DNA of 34,452 nucleotides from a virus. A model generated the notes under the pieces. That model was given only the letters and a program-made list of their open reading frames with translations, was not told the origin of the DNA and ran no database searches. A program made the translations under genes and the position numbers. The DNA lies in the IMG/VR virus record IMGVR_UViG_3300028393_000200, positions 1 through 34,452 of that record. One strand, 5' to 3'. Below are positions 7,628 to 16,654 of this stretch, in pieces; positions within the stretch are counted from its first letter, which is position 1, and each line of letters opens with the position of its first letter.

Positions 7628-8904
7628 TATAGATTAACTCCAAACGATTGAGCCATATACCTTAGGTCGCTCTTAACTGTATCTTTATAGAACTGTGTAT
7701 CTTTAATACCTGGCTTCTTCCACTGTGCCTTCTCCCAATCAAGAACTGGAATAGCAGTCTGCCCTGCTGCTACATCATATAGGTCTGTAGGTACTGGGGC
7801 CTTACCGTAAATCTTTTCATATGATTGTGCATATGGTGACATCAACGTAGATACCTTAGTACCCTTTAGAATCTGTTCTTTCCATGCTGGGAACTGAGTC
7901 GCTGCTTGAACTTGAATATTATCAAGAGTATTCTGTAATGCTTGGTCGCTACGAATTCCCTTGACTGCTTCAGAGTAAATCATTTTATCTGAGGCTGGGA
8001 TGCCATTGTCTGCATGAGATGCACGAATCTGGCGCACTACTGCACCCAATGAGCCCTGCTCAAGAGCCATATCATCTGCTGTATCAGGTGTAGTCTTTGC
8101 TGCATTGTACCGCTTGGTTGCGTCTGCCTGGACATATTTAAGGAAAATGTCTTCCTTTTCTTGCAGACTAAATGCAAAGCCTTTGGCACCAGCAGCTTTT
8201 TCAGCCTTGTTAATCTCGGCTGCGTAAGCAGATGCTGTCTTCTTATCTGGCATTACATTGAACAAGTCAAGATACTTGGTTGTCATATCAGAGATTAAAG
8301 CATCTGGATTAGTTACTGCAATAGTTTTAGCTGTGCCAGTTATCTTACCAAAAGTCTGATTTGCTAGATTAGGATTCTGCAAGAAACGTGAGATTGTCTG
8401 GCTATATGTCTCACCAACTTGGTCAGCCTGTTTCATCATTGTGCCTAGTGCAGAATAATCTGCTGGACGCAATGTAACTGCAGCGCCCATGTTCTTTACC
8501 CAGTCAGCAGTTGGTGCTTGACCATTAGCATAAAGATTCGGAATAGAACCTAATGCAACAAGAAGGTTAGCTTTCTGTTGATTAGTCATTGTAGCTGGAA
8601 CTGTGTATGGAGAATCTGTTGTGTAAGTAACCTTATTGTATACTGGCACACCAGTAACTGGAAGCTGTCCTACAATCTGAGGTGGGCGACTAGTTGTCTG
8701 ACCAGTCATTACCTGTGTTCCTAATGGGATACCACTAATGCTAGTACCAGTTGAACTTCCTACAGGTACTTGACCTGCAGCAGCTGCTTCTTGCTTTGCA
8801 ATTTCTGCTGCAGTTTTTCCCTTAGTCTTGTTTTTATTAGAAGGGATTGCACCTGTCTTGGAACCACTCTTACTTGCTTGTCCCTGTTGGCCTGATACTG
8901 CCAT
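7627..8904 (-). CDS. Internal virion protein candidate (425 aa)
   Basis: This 425-aa protein has an N-terminal Gly/Ser/Lys/Gln-rich, probably disordered tail of about 100 residues (SGQQGQASKSGSKTGAIPSN). A predicted helical body follows from about residue 120 to the end. No catalytic motif is seen. It is packed between the 1635-aa and 391-aa proteins with gaps of only a few bases, so the three are co-translated. The most likely role is a component of the DNA-ejection apparatus or internal core, inferred from context; a tail-adaptor role cannot be excluded. Confidence 0.72.
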   Translation of the reverse strand: MAVSGQQGQASKSGSKTGAIPSNKNKTKGKTAAEIAKQEAAAAGQVPVGSSTGTSISGIPLGTQVMTGQTTSRPPQIVGQLPVTGVPVYNKVTYTTDSPYTVPATMTNQQKANLLVALGSIPNLYANGQAPTADWVKNMGAAVTLRPADYSALGTMMKQADQVGETYSQTISRFLQNPNLANQTFGKITGTAKTIAVTNPDALISDMTTKYLDLFNVMPDKKTASAYAAEINKAEKAAGAKGFAFSLQEKEDIFLKYVQADATKRYNAAKTTPDTADDMALEQGSLGAVVRQIRASHADNGIPASDKMIYSEAVKGIRSDQALQNTLDNIQVQAATQFPAWKEQILKGTKVSTLMSPYAQSYEKIYGKAPVPTDLYDVAAGQTAIPVLDWEKAQWKKPGIKDTQFYKDTVKSDLRYMAQSFGVNL

Positions 8905-8907
8905 TGA

Positions 8908-11900
8908 TTACCCTTCCAATTCTTTCTTGAAGACTCCATAGAAAAGCTTCTGGAAGTCTGGATACTTAGTCATTAGTCGTAGTGCTTCATTAGATAACCA
9001 TGCACGCTGTGATTCAGATGCCTTGTTAGCAAGACTCTTCATACCACTAGCAGCAATTGCCTGGTCACGTAAGTCTAGATATGCACGTGCTGCAATCAAT
9101 GCACTTGAATCAGAAAGCTTAGGGTCTTCAGATGCTAGACGAATCTGTGCAAATGAACGCTCTTTCCACTGTGTATCGAACTGTGGTTGCACACGACCTG
9201 ATAGGTTATATGACTTAGTTAGCGCATCCTTGGCTTCTTGGTACTGTGATGATGACCAACCCTCACCCACGGAACGGGTCATTAGACGGTCCATAGAGGC
9301 CGCATAAAGGACGTTGACTGCTTTGTCCATTACTTCCTTAGCAGACATCTTAGCAAAGGCTCCACGCTCCTTCTGATATTGGAACAATACCTTTGATAGT
9401 TCTCCATTAGGATAGAGATAGCCGTAGATATCTCCATACTTCTGGACAACTGATGGGTCATTCTTAATCATATTATACGTAGGAAGGTTAGTTGGTTCAT
9501 AACCTGTGGTAGACTTAATGATAGCAAAGACTTGTTCTGGTCCATATGTATCTAAGAAATCAACATATGCCTTGTTCTTATCTCCGCCAGCATTGACTTC
9601 CATATTCTTAAAGTTAGCCCATAGTGCAGTTGCTAGAACTGTGTCACCATTACTGTTCTTTGCTAGTGCTTCAGGTCGTAGAGCAAATGGGATTGGTGTT
9701 AGTGCGCCAAATAAACCACGCCACATTGTAAAGTACTGTGCTAAATTATGACCGTCTTGTGTCAGGCGAGCCTGGTCAGCTGGGTTTAATAAGTCGTACT
9801 CTCCACTAGATGCAAGGTATCCCATTGATGGGGCAAAGGCTGCAGCAAATGATGACTCAACACCAAATACTCCACCAAGTGCACGCACCCAGTTAGATGA
9901 TAGTAGTGGTCCTTCTAGAAGACCAGCATTACGCACATCAGGCGTACCGTACGGGAACGCAATCTTAAAGATATCTTCTTCCAGTTGTGTTGGAAGCAAC
10001 TTAAGAGGGTTCTTATTCATAGCATCTAATGCGGCAACTGACCAGAGTAAACCAAATCCTGCACCAGGTAGGAATGTTCCAGCACCTAGTGCGAAGTTAA
10101 ATGACTGTGGTGCAGCAGAGAATGCGTATGGTCCAGATACTCTAACATCTGAACCTCCTGGAACTATACCTTGAAGTATGTTCAATGCACTGCTTGCAAG
10201 GGGAACAAAGAACTTACGCTCTCCAGTCTGTGGGTCTCCGAAGAAGAATCCCTGATTTGGGTCATAGTAATCATTAGCATCTGTCAACTCATATAGAGCT
10301 GATGACTCAGGTGTCGATAGCCAATTACCAATCTTCCCAACCTTATAAATTTCTCCAGGGTTATCAAGTGCAATCTTACCCCATGCCTTCATGGTGTCTT
10401 CCCATGCTTGACCAAATGGTGCTATCAAACGCAGTTGATGCCATAGCAAGTTACGCTTTGAAGCATCGTAGAATAGATTCTCTACTGACTTATTAGCGTA
10501 TTTAGCAGCAAACTGGTGTGCCTCGTCTAATGTTAATGGACCTTTACCATCGGCTGCATCTAATGCTTTCCAGGCTTTATGCTCTTTACCGATATTCTTT
10601 CCAGTAACTGGATTGCGTAGTGATGATAATGACTTAGGCGCAGATGCGCGAAGTTCCTTTAGAGCCTTAGAGTTGAGGGAACCAGATAGATTATGGATTG
10701 CATCCCAGTATGACTGACGCCATTCAGGTCCCATAGTGGTTGTTTTTTCAACTCTAACAGCAAAATCAAAAAAACCTTGTGATACTTTATTGACAATGCT
10801 TGGCTTTAATATACCAGATGCTGCGACTGCAGTCTTTGGTACTGTCATAAGGATGTTATCCCAGTTGCCAGTATCAGCAAAGTTCTTCTCTAATGCACGA
10901 GTAAACTCTTTATGCAAGTCAATCTTTACAAACTTACCCTTAAGTCCTTCTTTTTGTGCTTTAAGCGTGGCTTCTGCAATCATCTTGCCAGTAGGAATCT
11001 TAACTACTTCATTGCCAATCTTAACTTCACCTTTGAGTAAAAGCTCCTTGATAAGGTTGGAACCAGACCCACGGCCTGCCATTTCCTCAATACGAGCAAG
11101 CACAGATACCTGCTCACCCTTATCATTGATTCCCTTGAATAGGAAATCCATCAAACCGTTCTCAGTTGTTGCCCAGTTCTTGAACTCGTCTGACTTAGAT
11201 GCAACAAACTTATCAAGAGTCTTGCGACCTTCACCCTTTAGGAAGTACTTTACTGTATCAAGTTCTTTACCTGGCTTGGTTGCAATAACTTTCTGTACAA
11301 ACGCTGAGTTATGCAGGATGCGAACCTGGCTCGAGAAGCCTGACCACCAGTTAGGGTGTCCAAATACTTCTTTAGTGTAGCCAAGAGACTTGACTAACTT
11401 GCTCATCTCGCCATCGCCACCCATGCCTGACATGGCATCAGACATGAAAGCAACATAGTCATTACCAAGTTCGGCTGCAAGGGCCTCAGATGCAAACTCT
11501 TCTTCTGATGAAGACATCTTAAATGATTTTCCGTACACATCATTCTTGACTGTGTCAAGTTGGTTCAATAACTGCTTCCATTTAGGACCACCAGGACGAC
11601 CAATCCACATAGCCATAGCTGAAAGTGGGTGATTTAGGAATGAGATATGACCTGTACCGAAGACACGAATCTGTTCTTCAATAATATTTCGGCTAATATA
11701 CGCAGGGCGTACAAGAACTGACTTTTTCCATAGGCTATTAATATCAGATAATGCACTCTCTGCATTAACAAGTCCTTTTCCAAACTTAATACCAGCAAAT
11801 TTTTTGGAAGTATTAATAAAATCCATCATTGCCTTGGCATCAGGTACGAATACAAAAGAGTTTAGTAATTCTGAGTCTAAATGCGCACTATGAAGATTTA

Positions 11901-13815
11901 CTTTTTCTCCACCAATTACAGCAAATGTAATATCTGCACCCTTGGCATGCTGTTCCGCCCAGTATGAGGACATATTTAAACGTTCAGTCTCGAATACTCG
12001 AGTTGCTTCTTTCCATCTTGCAAGCTCTTCGCCACTAAACTGTGGTGCATACTTCTCAAAAACTGTATTGAATAACTTTGATGTTGCGGTCATACCAGCT
12101 TTTGCTTTATCGGGTGCTGTAGCAATCTCAGTTAGAATGTTATCTAGCGTAGCCTTGTCGAGTTTCATATAACGACCGACATTGTTTACCGCTGCAAGTA
12201 GTTCATCTTTGTTGTCAAGGTGGATAAGTGTGCCACCAGATTGTGGTAGAAGTGCACCATACTTACGACCAAATGCATGAATCTCATTTGCTGCCGCAAG
12301 AATTTTTTCTTGCAATGGCATGCGAGTTAATGCTCGACCAGCTGCCCCACGTACTGCATTCATTGCACGAATGCGGTCACCCTTAGGTAGAACGACATCT
12401 AGTGAGTCAGCAAATGCATTACCAAGATAGTTTTGTTTTGCACTCTGTGATGCTTCTCTTAAGAAGCGTCCAGTCTTTGTACCAGTCTCAAGCGCACGCT
12501 GTAGTGGCTCTCCATCTGCAATGAATGGCGCTATGGTACGCAGTACTTCTTCACGAGTATTGGCTTTAGCAAGAGCAACAGCTTCATCAGCTGTAAACTT
12601 TCCCTTAGCCATCTTCTGAATTTTTAACCAGTCGTTCTCATTTGCAATGGCGTCAATAATATGTGAGCCTTTTTCGCCAGAAATAAATGTTGAGATGCCC
12701 TGATAGTCGATGCTCATGTTCTTGAATTCATCTTGAACTTTAGCTAGACGCTGAAAATTTTTAAGGTATGCCTCTGTATACTTATCCTTTTGAATGGCAG
12801 TCTTAGCACCACGGACAGCAGCAATAGATGCATCTGTCTTTTCCTTTAGAGTCTTTAGTTGCGACTCAAGGATACTGTATTCCTTTGCGGCCTTGGCTGC
12901 TTTGATTCCAGTAGTTGATTCAGATACTAACTTTGCAGCATCACGTGCTTTAGAAACTTGCGAGTATGCAAGGAATGGGTCTGTTGCTACAGATAATCCA
13001 ATTTCACCTATGGCATCAATGACGCGTGCATAACCTGACTCAGGATGTCCGCCAATTAATACATATGCTGCTGGGTCAAATATAGAATATGGACGGTAGT
13101 ATGTCTGTCCATTTTGCTTGAACGCAACTTTGGCAAGATTCATCTGCTCTTTACGAGCAGCTGCTGCTGCGCCTGTTTCTTCATTAGGAAAGAACCCAGT
13201 GCCAAGGTCAACCTTACCAGTTTGGACTTGTTGCTTAAGAACTTGAAAAGCAGTTATCTGTCCAGGTAATTCTTTTACAATCTTAGGAATTGTTTCTTTA
13301 GCAATTTCTCCTGGCTTAGCGCCACCCCATTGCCATGCATTTCCCTGGTCTTGAATCTTATTCCATTCGCTTACAAGCGAACGTGCAGGTGCTGATAGAG
13401 TTTCAACAATTGCATTACCTACAACTGCTGCTCCCTTACTCAATCCCTTGATGCCAGACCATAGAGCACCGATTGGTGTAGCATTGAATCTATCAGTTGA
13501 TAGTTTGTTGCTTGCAATTACAGAATCAGTCTTACGCTTATCCTGTGTCATCTTGTCAATTTGTGCAAGAGTTGTTAGGATAGGATTAGATGCGAGTGTA
13601 CCTTGCTTGGCAAGTCCAGTGATTAGACCAGCTGATGCTTCAGGGTTCTGAGCAAACATTCTGCGTGCTTCATATCCTTGCGGACCAGTGATAAGTGACA
13701 TGCTTTTTTGCAGGTCAGTATAGTCAGCTTGGTCTTGCGTTGTAATACGCTCTTGGACACCAGCCATAATCGGCAAGCCATTAGCATCTAGTTTTACCTT
13801 AGGTAATGATGCCAT
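8908..13815 (-). CDS. Very large internal virion / ejection protein candidate (1635 aa)
   Basis: At 1635 aa this is the largest gene in the window, about 14% of its length. It is mostly helical with long charged stretches (for example at residues 310-380, KAAKEYSILESQLKTLKEKT) and several Ala/Gly-rich hydrophobic segments. One lies near residues 1220-1260 (FNFALGAGTFLPGAGFGLLW). No catalytic motif is recognised by eye. A tape-measure protein would normally be flanked by tail-tube and tail-chaperone genes, which are absent. Its place between portal and scaffold fits the giant internal proteins ejected by short-tailed phages. The calls on type and function are inferences. Confidence 0.8.
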   Translation of the reverse strand: MASLPKVKLDANGLPIMAGVQERITTQDQADYTDLQKSMSLITGPQGYEARRMFAQNPEASAGLITGLAKQGTLASNPILTTLAQIDKMTQDKRKTDSVIASNKLSTDRFNATPIGALWSGIKGLSKGAAVVGNAIVETLSAPARSLVSEWNKIQDQGNAWQWGGAKPGEIAKETIPKIVKELPGQITAFQVLKQQVQTGKVDLGTGFFPNEETGAAAAARKEQMNLAKVAFKQNGQTYYRPYSIFDPAAYVLIGGHPESGYARVIDAIGEIGLSVATDPFLAYSQVSKARDAAKLVSESTTGIKAAKAAKEYSILESQLKTLKEKTDASIAAVRGAKTAIQKDKYTEAYLKNFQRLAKVQDEFKNMSIDYQGISTFISGEKGSHIIDAIANENDWLKIQKMAKGKFTADEAVALAKANTREEVLRTIAPFIADGEPLQRALETGTKTGRFLREASQSAKQNYLGNAFADSLDVVLPKGDRIRAMNAVRGAAGRALTRMPLQEKILAAANEIHAFGRKYGALLPQSGGTLIHLDNKDELLAAVNNVGRYMKLDKATLDNILTEIATAPDKAKAGMTATSKLFNTVFEKYAPQFSGEELARWKEATRVFETERLNMSSYWAEQHAKGADITFAVIGGEKVNLHSAHLDSELLNSFVFVPDAKAMMDFINTSKKFAGIKFGKGLVNAESALSDINSLWKKSVLVRPAYISRNIIEEQIRVFGTGHISFLNHPLSAMAMWIGRPGGPKWKQLLNQLDTVKNDVYGKSFKMSSSEEEFASEALAAELGNDYVAFMSDAMSGMGGDGEMSKLVKSLGYTKEVFGHPNWWSGFSSQVRILHNSAFVQKVIATKPGKELDTVKYFLKGEGRKTLDKFVASKSDEFKNWATTENGLMDFLFKGINDKGEQVSVLARIEEMAGRGSGSNLIKELLLKGEVKIGNEVVKIPTGKMIAEATLKAQKEGLKGKFVKIDLHKEFTRALEKNFADTGNWDNILMTVPKTAVAASGILKPSIVNKVSQGFFDFAVRVEKTTTMGPEWRQSYWDAIHNLSGSLNSKALKELRASAPKSLSSLRNPVTGKNIGKEHKAWKALDAADGKGPLTLDEAHQFAAKYANKSVENLFYDASKRNLLWHQLRLIAPFGQAWEDTMKAWGKIALDNPGEIYKVGKIGNWLSTPESSALYELTDANDYYDPNQGFFFGDPQTGERKFFVPLASSALNILQGIVPGGSDVRVSGPYAFSAAPQSFNFALGAGTFLPGAGFGLLWSVAALDAMNKNPLKLLPTQLEEDIFKIAFPYGTPDVRNAGLLEGPLLSSNWVRALGGVFGVESSFAAAFAPSMGYLASSGEYDLLNPADQARLTQDGHNLAQYFTMWRGLFGALTPIPFALRPEALAKNSNGDTVLATALWANFKNMEVNAGGDKNKAYVDFLDTYGPEQVFAIIKSTTGYEPTNLPTYNMIKNDPSVVQKYGDIYGYLYPNGELSKVLFQYQKERGAFAKMSAKEVMDKAVNVLYAASMDRLMTRSVGEGWSSSQYQEAKDALTKSYNLSGRVQPQFDTQWKERSFAQIRLASEDPKLSDSSALIAARAYLDLRDQAIAASGMKSLANKASESQRAWLSNEALRLMTKYPDFQKLFYGVFKKELEG

Positions 13816-13817
13816 AT

Positions 13818-14285
13818 TTACATACGTCCCTGGTTAGAAAGACCTTCCAAGACAAAACGCAAATCCTGATTTGTTGGGTCTTGCATGTATAGAGCCTGTA
13901 CAATTTGAATTGGATTCTCAGCCTGTGGCGTAGCCATGGCAGGAAGATTTAATATTGATGAGTCAGGTCCTGGTCCTGAGTCTGAACCATATGTTAATAC
14001 TTGGTCAGGTCGCTGTGTTGGCTCATTAAGTCCAGTAATGGCAGGAAGTGATGCCATTCCACCAGCAGATGATTGTGCAGCAACTGCTGCAGTAGGGTCA
14101 CCAGCTAGTGGTGCTGCAGTTTGGTTAGCCATGTTCTGTCCACCTTGACCATAACCTAGTCCAGGCATATATTTTGGAGCTTGTGTTCCGCTCTGACCAT
14201 TGCCACCTGTAGCAGAAATATTTGCTGGATTATTTTGAGGTGCAGTTGGGCGCATACCGCCGCTGTTCCCTGGTGTTCCTGCCAT
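13818..14285 (-). CDS. Gly/Pro/Gln-rich low-complexity virion protein
   Basis: This 155-aa protein is dominated by Gly, Pro, Ala, Asn and Gln in its first 110 residues (MAGTPGNSGGMRPTAPQNNP and PGLGYGQGGQNMANQTAAPL), so this part is probably disordered. A C-terminal 45-residue segment (ENPIQIVQALYMQDPTNQDL) appears helical. It lies between the Ntn hydrolase and the giant protein in the structural operon. A linker, minor scaffold or head-internal role is possible; no family is recognised. Confidence 0.7.
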   Translation of the reverse strand: MAGTPGNSGGMRPTAPQNNPANISATGGNGQSGTQAPKYMPGLGYGQGGQNMANQTAAPLAGDPTAAVAAQSSAGGMASLPAITGLNEPTQRPDQVLTYGSDSGPGPDSSILNLPAMATPQAENPIQIVQALYMQDPTNQDLRFVLEGLSNQGRM

Positions 14286-14293
14286 GATTCCTC

Positions 14294-14839
14294 CTACTTA
14301 ACGTATTGTTCAAAAACATGAAATGGAGCTGCTGTTCCATTATTATTAATTGCTGCAACTTCCATTGCTTCTATCGCACCGACTCCTGCGTATAATGCAC
14401 CAAGTGCATAATCTCCGCCAGAGCCGATTCCATACAAACCATCTTTGTTCATAGCAACTGAAAAGTCGCTATCAATCTCAAATATCTTTCCATTGATTCC
14501 AACAAGAAGACTTAGTTCAAACTTGCTGCTATCATCATCTGATGACTTAGTGAATTCAATGCCAGCCTCAGTCAAGGTTGTCTTCAATGATGGCGCTACT
14601 TTATTAATTACAAACTCATAAAGATTTTGTTTTGCTTTTGTTGTTACTAATGGAGGCGTCCACCCATGGAGTACCACTTGCAAAGCACGATAGTCACCAG
14701 CACCACCGATAACATAATTCCCATTTTGTATTGCCTTTACCATATTAGGATGGTTATAAACCTTACCATCTGCAACTACGCGGGAATCACTTACTATGAC
14801 ACAACCTTCTGTGCTTTCTACACCTATGATTGTTGTCAT
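14294..14839 (-). CDS. Proteasome-beta/HslV-like Ntn-hydrolase peptidase
   Basis: This 181-aa protein is close to HslV in length. It begins MTTIIGVESTEGCVIVSDSR. Removal of Met would expose Thr1, the N-terminal nucleophile of proteasome-type peptidases. Counting from that Thr, Asp17 is in place in SDSR, and Lys34 (NMVK) aligns with Lys33 of HslV after a one-residue gap. The C-terminal half has GIGSGGDYALGALYAG, which matches the GSGG-x-YA segment of HslV and the proteasome. All three catalytic residues are therefore present. It sits directly after the portal gene, where many phages place the prohead maturation protease, and no other protease is visible. AGGGGACA before the ATG is a good ribosome-binding site. 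The substrate is unknown; another possibility is action on host protein turnover. Confidence 0.85.
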   Translation of the reverse strand: MTTIIGVESTEGCVIVSDSRVVADGKVYNHPNMVKAIQNGNYVIGGAGDYRALQVVLHGWTPPLVTTKAKQNLYEFVINKVAPSLKTTLTEAGIEFTKSSDDDSSKFELSLLVGINGKIFEIDSDFSVAMNKDGLYGIGSGGDYALGALYAGVGAIEAMEVAAINNNGTAAPFHVFEQYVK

Positions 14840-14853
14840 TGTCCCCTACTAAC

Positions 14854-16653
14854 CTATGCTCTAGTTACTGTTCTTACGCTTGAGTTTGCTTTTCCACTAC
14901 CGCTTAGCGATGAAATTAATGATGTTATATCTCGTTGTGGTCCAAACGGAGCTCCTGGAGTTGGTGGCTGTGCTCCTTGGTCAGGGGAAGCGCCTCCTAC
15001 TGGAGCAGCAGCGGGAGCAGGGGACGGTTGCTCAACCGTAGATTGCGCCCCAGTAGGAGGAACTGGTTGCTGCGGAGTGAATGTGGCTTCAATTGCGTCT
15101 TCTAGAGCTTGGCCCTTTTGACGTGCCTTGATAACCGCAGCAATTTTATTTACCATCTCCGACGGGTCTTGTCCCTGTGTTGCCATCGCTGGAATAGCCT
15201 GAGCCATTGCAGTAATACCACCGAGTAATGCTGAACGCATATCCTCAATTTCAATTTTCTCAAGTTCTTGAGTTACATTGACAGTGAATGGAAGTTCTCT
15301 CATAGCCATGTCACGGCTGATTAACTTACCACCTAGTGCTTGTAGCATGAAGATAAGTCCCTGTGCTGGGTTAAGACCAGCTAGCATACCATAACGAACA
15401 TCAGCTGAGTAATCAGCCTTGATATCTTTTGATGGCTTGTATGTGATTTCGTAAGGAGAGCCTGAATCTACACCACGAATAGTCTTCTCTTCTGGGTAAA
15501 TCTTCTCATCAACTTCGAAACAAACCTGAATTACATCGCGTAATGCTGATGCAAAGATTGCTTGTGCTGACTTGACCTGTGTATCAAAGGCTCCCATAAG
15601 AGCCTGTACGCCTTGGCCAGTAACAATAGATGCATTGATGTTACCTGTACGTCCCTCAGGATAACGAGCACCAACGCGAAGTTCTTGGTTAAGAAGATTC
15701 TGTTCTGTGAATGCACCTTGTGGTAGAGTAAGTTCTACACGGCGTACACCAGCAGGGTTAGCTGTACGAATAACAGCATCTCCACCAAGTTGTAGTTCCT
15801 GCACATCTTGTGGAAGAACGATAGGAGCCTGTACTGATTTCTCAGCAGCCTCCATTGCAAGCAACGCGAAGCGGTTGCGTAGCAATTGAATACCTAGTAC
15901 GTCATCAAACTGTCCGCGTAGTTCGCCATCGATAGATGGCTTACGTGCGATTACAACCATCATCTTACCTAGCGGATTTACCGCATGAGATAGAAGAAGG
16001 TTGTCCTTTGATGGGATGTAGATTAGTGATTGGTCTTTGTCGTAGTAGCGAATCATTTCAATCTGATGATTGAGGTCTTGCTTAAAGCCAGATGGCCCTA
16101 GTAGCTGACGCTCATACTCAGGAAACTGGGAAACAAGTTCGCCCAATGTCAACATGTACCGTTTTGCAAATGCCACACAACGTCCGTAGCGGTCAAACTC
16201 TGGGTAAGCCCCAATAGGATTTTCTACGCGGATACGTGGCAGTTTTGCTTCTTCGTCGAATTCAATAATGAAAGGGACGAAACCATATGTGATGTACCAG
16301 TCTGCACCTGAGTACATGTGTACTGCTAGGTCAGAGTGTTGGAAATAGTTTGATGCGATGCGTGTGCGCTTATCGGCAAAGTTGCGAGCGCGGTCGTTGA
16401 CTGCATTTGCTGCGGAGCAGTTTACTGCAGGTAGCGGAGCCATAACTTCAGACAAGTCGCGTGCGACGATATCAATAAAGTTTGCTACTACGTTTGCATC
16501 TACGCCCTGTGGGAAGAAGTCAGGGTATACTTCAGCAATCTTTCCCTTGCGTACTGCAAGGACGTCAAGGTTGCGGGCATCACGTTCGTGGTTGCGCAGA
16601 CGTAGCGAGGCAACGCGTGCTGCTACTTGCTCCATTGATAATGCCATTGTCAT
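14854..16653 (-). CDS. Portal protein
   Basis: This protein of about 599 aa forms the dodecameric DNA entry and exit ring. It follows the terminase directly (TAG-G-ATG at 16651-16657). It has an acidic/aromatic segment (GADWYITYGFVPFIIEFDEE), a central stem-like region (FALLAMEAAEKSVQAPIVLP) and the helical segment VQALMGAFDTQVKSAQAIFA. The C-terminal 90 residues are Pro/Ala/Gly/Gln-rich, an extended tail. Size and gene order match phage portals. Start codons at 16651-16653 and 16645-16647 (ATG-ACA-ATG) are both possible; AGGA lies 5 nt before the second. A start further upstream, at 16695, would overlap the terminase by 41 bp and is less likely. Confidence 0.85.
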   Translation of the reverse strand: MTMALSMEQVAARVASLRLRNHERDARNLDVLAVRKGKIAEVYPDFFPQGVDANVVANFIDIVARDLSEVMAPLPAVNCSAANAVNDRARNFADKRTRIASNYFQHSDLAVHMYSGADWYITYGFVPFIIEFDEEAKLPRIRVENPIGAYPEFDRYGRCVAFAKRYMLTLGELVSQFPEYERQLLGPSGFKQDLNHQIEMIRYYDKDQSLIYIPSKDNLLLSHAVNPLGKMMVVIARKPSIDGELRGQFDDVLGIQLLRNRFALLAMEAAEKSVQAPIVLPQDVQELQLGGDAVIRTANPAGVRRVELTLPQGAFTEQNLLNQELRVGARYPEGRTGNINASIVTGQGVQALMGAFDTQVKSAQAIFASALRDVIQVCFEVDEKIYPEEKTIRGVDSGSPYEITYKPSKDIKADYSADVRYGMLAGLNPAQGLIFMLQALGGKLISRDMAMRELPFTVNVTQELEKIEIEDMRSALLGGITAMAQAIPAMATQGQDPSEMVNKIAAVIKARQKGQALEDAIEATFTPQQPVPPTGAQSTVEQPSPAPAAAPVGGASPDQGAQPPTPGAPFGPQRDITSLISSLSGSGKANSSVRTVTRA

Positions 16654-16654
16654 C

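Noticed and set aside
8908-13815. Tape-measure protein of a long-tailed phage
   Set aside because: No tail-tube or tail-chaperone genes adjoin it and it lies between portal and scaffold genes.
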